Source: Bacteroidales bacterium UBA1179 (lineage in GTDB: Bacteria > Bacteroidota > Bacteroidia > Bacteroidales > Bacteroidaceae). From it: a DNA stretch of 5,419 bases. The stretch spans positions 301 to 5,719 of the forward strand of contig DBYT01000012.1 in assembly GCA_002309915.1 (NCBI GenBank). Reading direction: 5' to 3'. Of the stretch, positions 4,958-5,419 are shown piece by piece. A program made the position numbers and the translations under genes. Under the pieces are notes generated by a model, which had not been told where the DNA came from, did no database searches, and saw only the letters and a list, made by a program, of their open reading frames with translations. Each line of letters begins with the position of its first letter. Position 1 is the stretch's first letter.

Positions 4958-5419
4958 TTACTGCTTGATGTTGGGCTCCTCCAGTCCGTAACCCTCCTTC
5001 TTGTCAACTGCCTTGAGGCGCAGGGCAAGCAGCAGGGCGACAATGCCGAACAGGGCGAAAATAACCATCGGGAGTGTGTAGTTGTACTGTGTTACCTCGG
5101 CTCCGTTGACCAGACGTGTACCGGCTTTGCAGTATTTGTCAAGTATGCCGCCTATGAGCAGGGGAACGAATCCCAGGCCTATGTTCTGAACCCAGAATAT
5201 GAGTGCGTATGCGGAGCCTACAAGTTTCTGCGGGATGATCTTGGGAACGCTGGGCCACATGGCTGACGGTACGAGTGAGAATGCCACACCCAGGATTATC
5301 ATGATGAATGCTGCGAACCACCAGTAGTTGAGCAGCGGCAGGGCAAACAGCACGTGTACCAGAATGAGCAGCAGTGAACCTATGATCATGATGGTGGCAC
5401 CCTTACCTTTCTTGTCATA
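4958..5419 (-). CDS. MFS transporter, C-terminal part (MFSD1-like), start outside the window
   Basis: The last 153 residues of a major facilitator protein are visible, running open to the window edge; an internal Met at 5389 is not the start. The fragment opens with DKKGKGA (residues 2-8), which fits the cytoplasmic loop between helices 8 and 9, followed by four hydrophobic helices at about 10-30, 34-53, 67-93 and 114-134, so these are helices 9-12. The segment SAMWPSVPKIIPQ (52-64), then GSAYALIFWVQNIGLG (68-83), resembles the equivalent part of MFSD1, the eukaryotic lysosomal transporter reported to carry dipeptides. The resemblance is from memory, and the substrate is not predictable from this end alone. 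The tail (135-153) is charged and cytoplasmic. The TAA stop lies 6 bases before the NSS gene, in the same frame, so the two are co-transcribed. Confidence 0.85.
   Translation of the reverse strand, partial: YDKKGKGATIMIIGSLLLILVHVLFALPLLNYWWFAAFIMIILGVAFSLVPSAMWPSVPKIIPQKLVGSAYALIFWVQNIGLGFVPLLIGGILDKYCKAGTRLVNGAEVTQYNYTLPMVIFALFGIVALLLALRLKAVDKKEGYGLEEPNIKQ

Noticed and set aside
4910..5266. Open frame of 118 codons antisense across the NSS/MFS junction
   Set aside because: It overlaps two well-supported genes on the other strand, and its translation has no recognisable features.

Overview
The window looks like a chromosomal piece of a gut-type Bacteroidales bacterium (Bacteroides/Prevotella-like; genus not resolvable). 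Three things point that way. Starts lack Shine-Dalgarno sequences and sit behind A/T-rich leaders. A near-perfect Bacteroidetes-type promoter (-33 TTG, -7 TAnnTTTG) lies upstream of the peptidase gene. The proteins themselves (a POT transporter with an NxxER motif, a PorT-like beta-barrel) have a Bacteroidetes flavour. This placement is inference from sequence character, not from a search.

Layout. Positions 1-280 hold no convincing gene. They contain a long nested inverted repeat with an embedded bidirectional terminator (1-70), a palindrome-rich stretch (85-225) and a tentative promoter. Positions 281-1861 (+) encode a proton-dependent oligopeptide (POT) transporter. The convergent gap 1862-2016 is almost wholly two strong hairpins inside a weaker outer inverted repeat. 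Positions 2017-3468 (-) encode a secreted M28 zinc peptidase whose C-terminus looks like an 8-stranded outer-membrane barrel. A 112-base gap (3469-3580) carries its promoter and a 24-base hairpin at the expected transcription start. Positions 3581-4951 (-) encode an 11-helix sodium-coupled NSS (LeuT-like) amino-acid symporter. Positions 4958-5419 (-) are the C-terminal part of an MFS transporter resembling the MFSD1 type; its start lies beyond the window. The MFS and NSS genes are 6 bases apart and in the same frame, so they are almost certainly co-transcribed.

The contents suggest a small peptide-nutrition neighbourhood. An envelope peptidase would release amino acids or short peptides, the POT carrier would import di/tripeptides with protons, the NSS carrier would import amino acids with sodium, and the MFS protein may carry a related substrate. 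Shared purpose is inferred from adjacency and family. The most interesting points are the peptidase-barrel fusion, the unusual position of the extra helix pair and the altered proton motif in the POT protein, and the palindromes in the three intergenic gaps. I see no CRISPR array, tRNA, rRNA, transposase or obvious new defence system.
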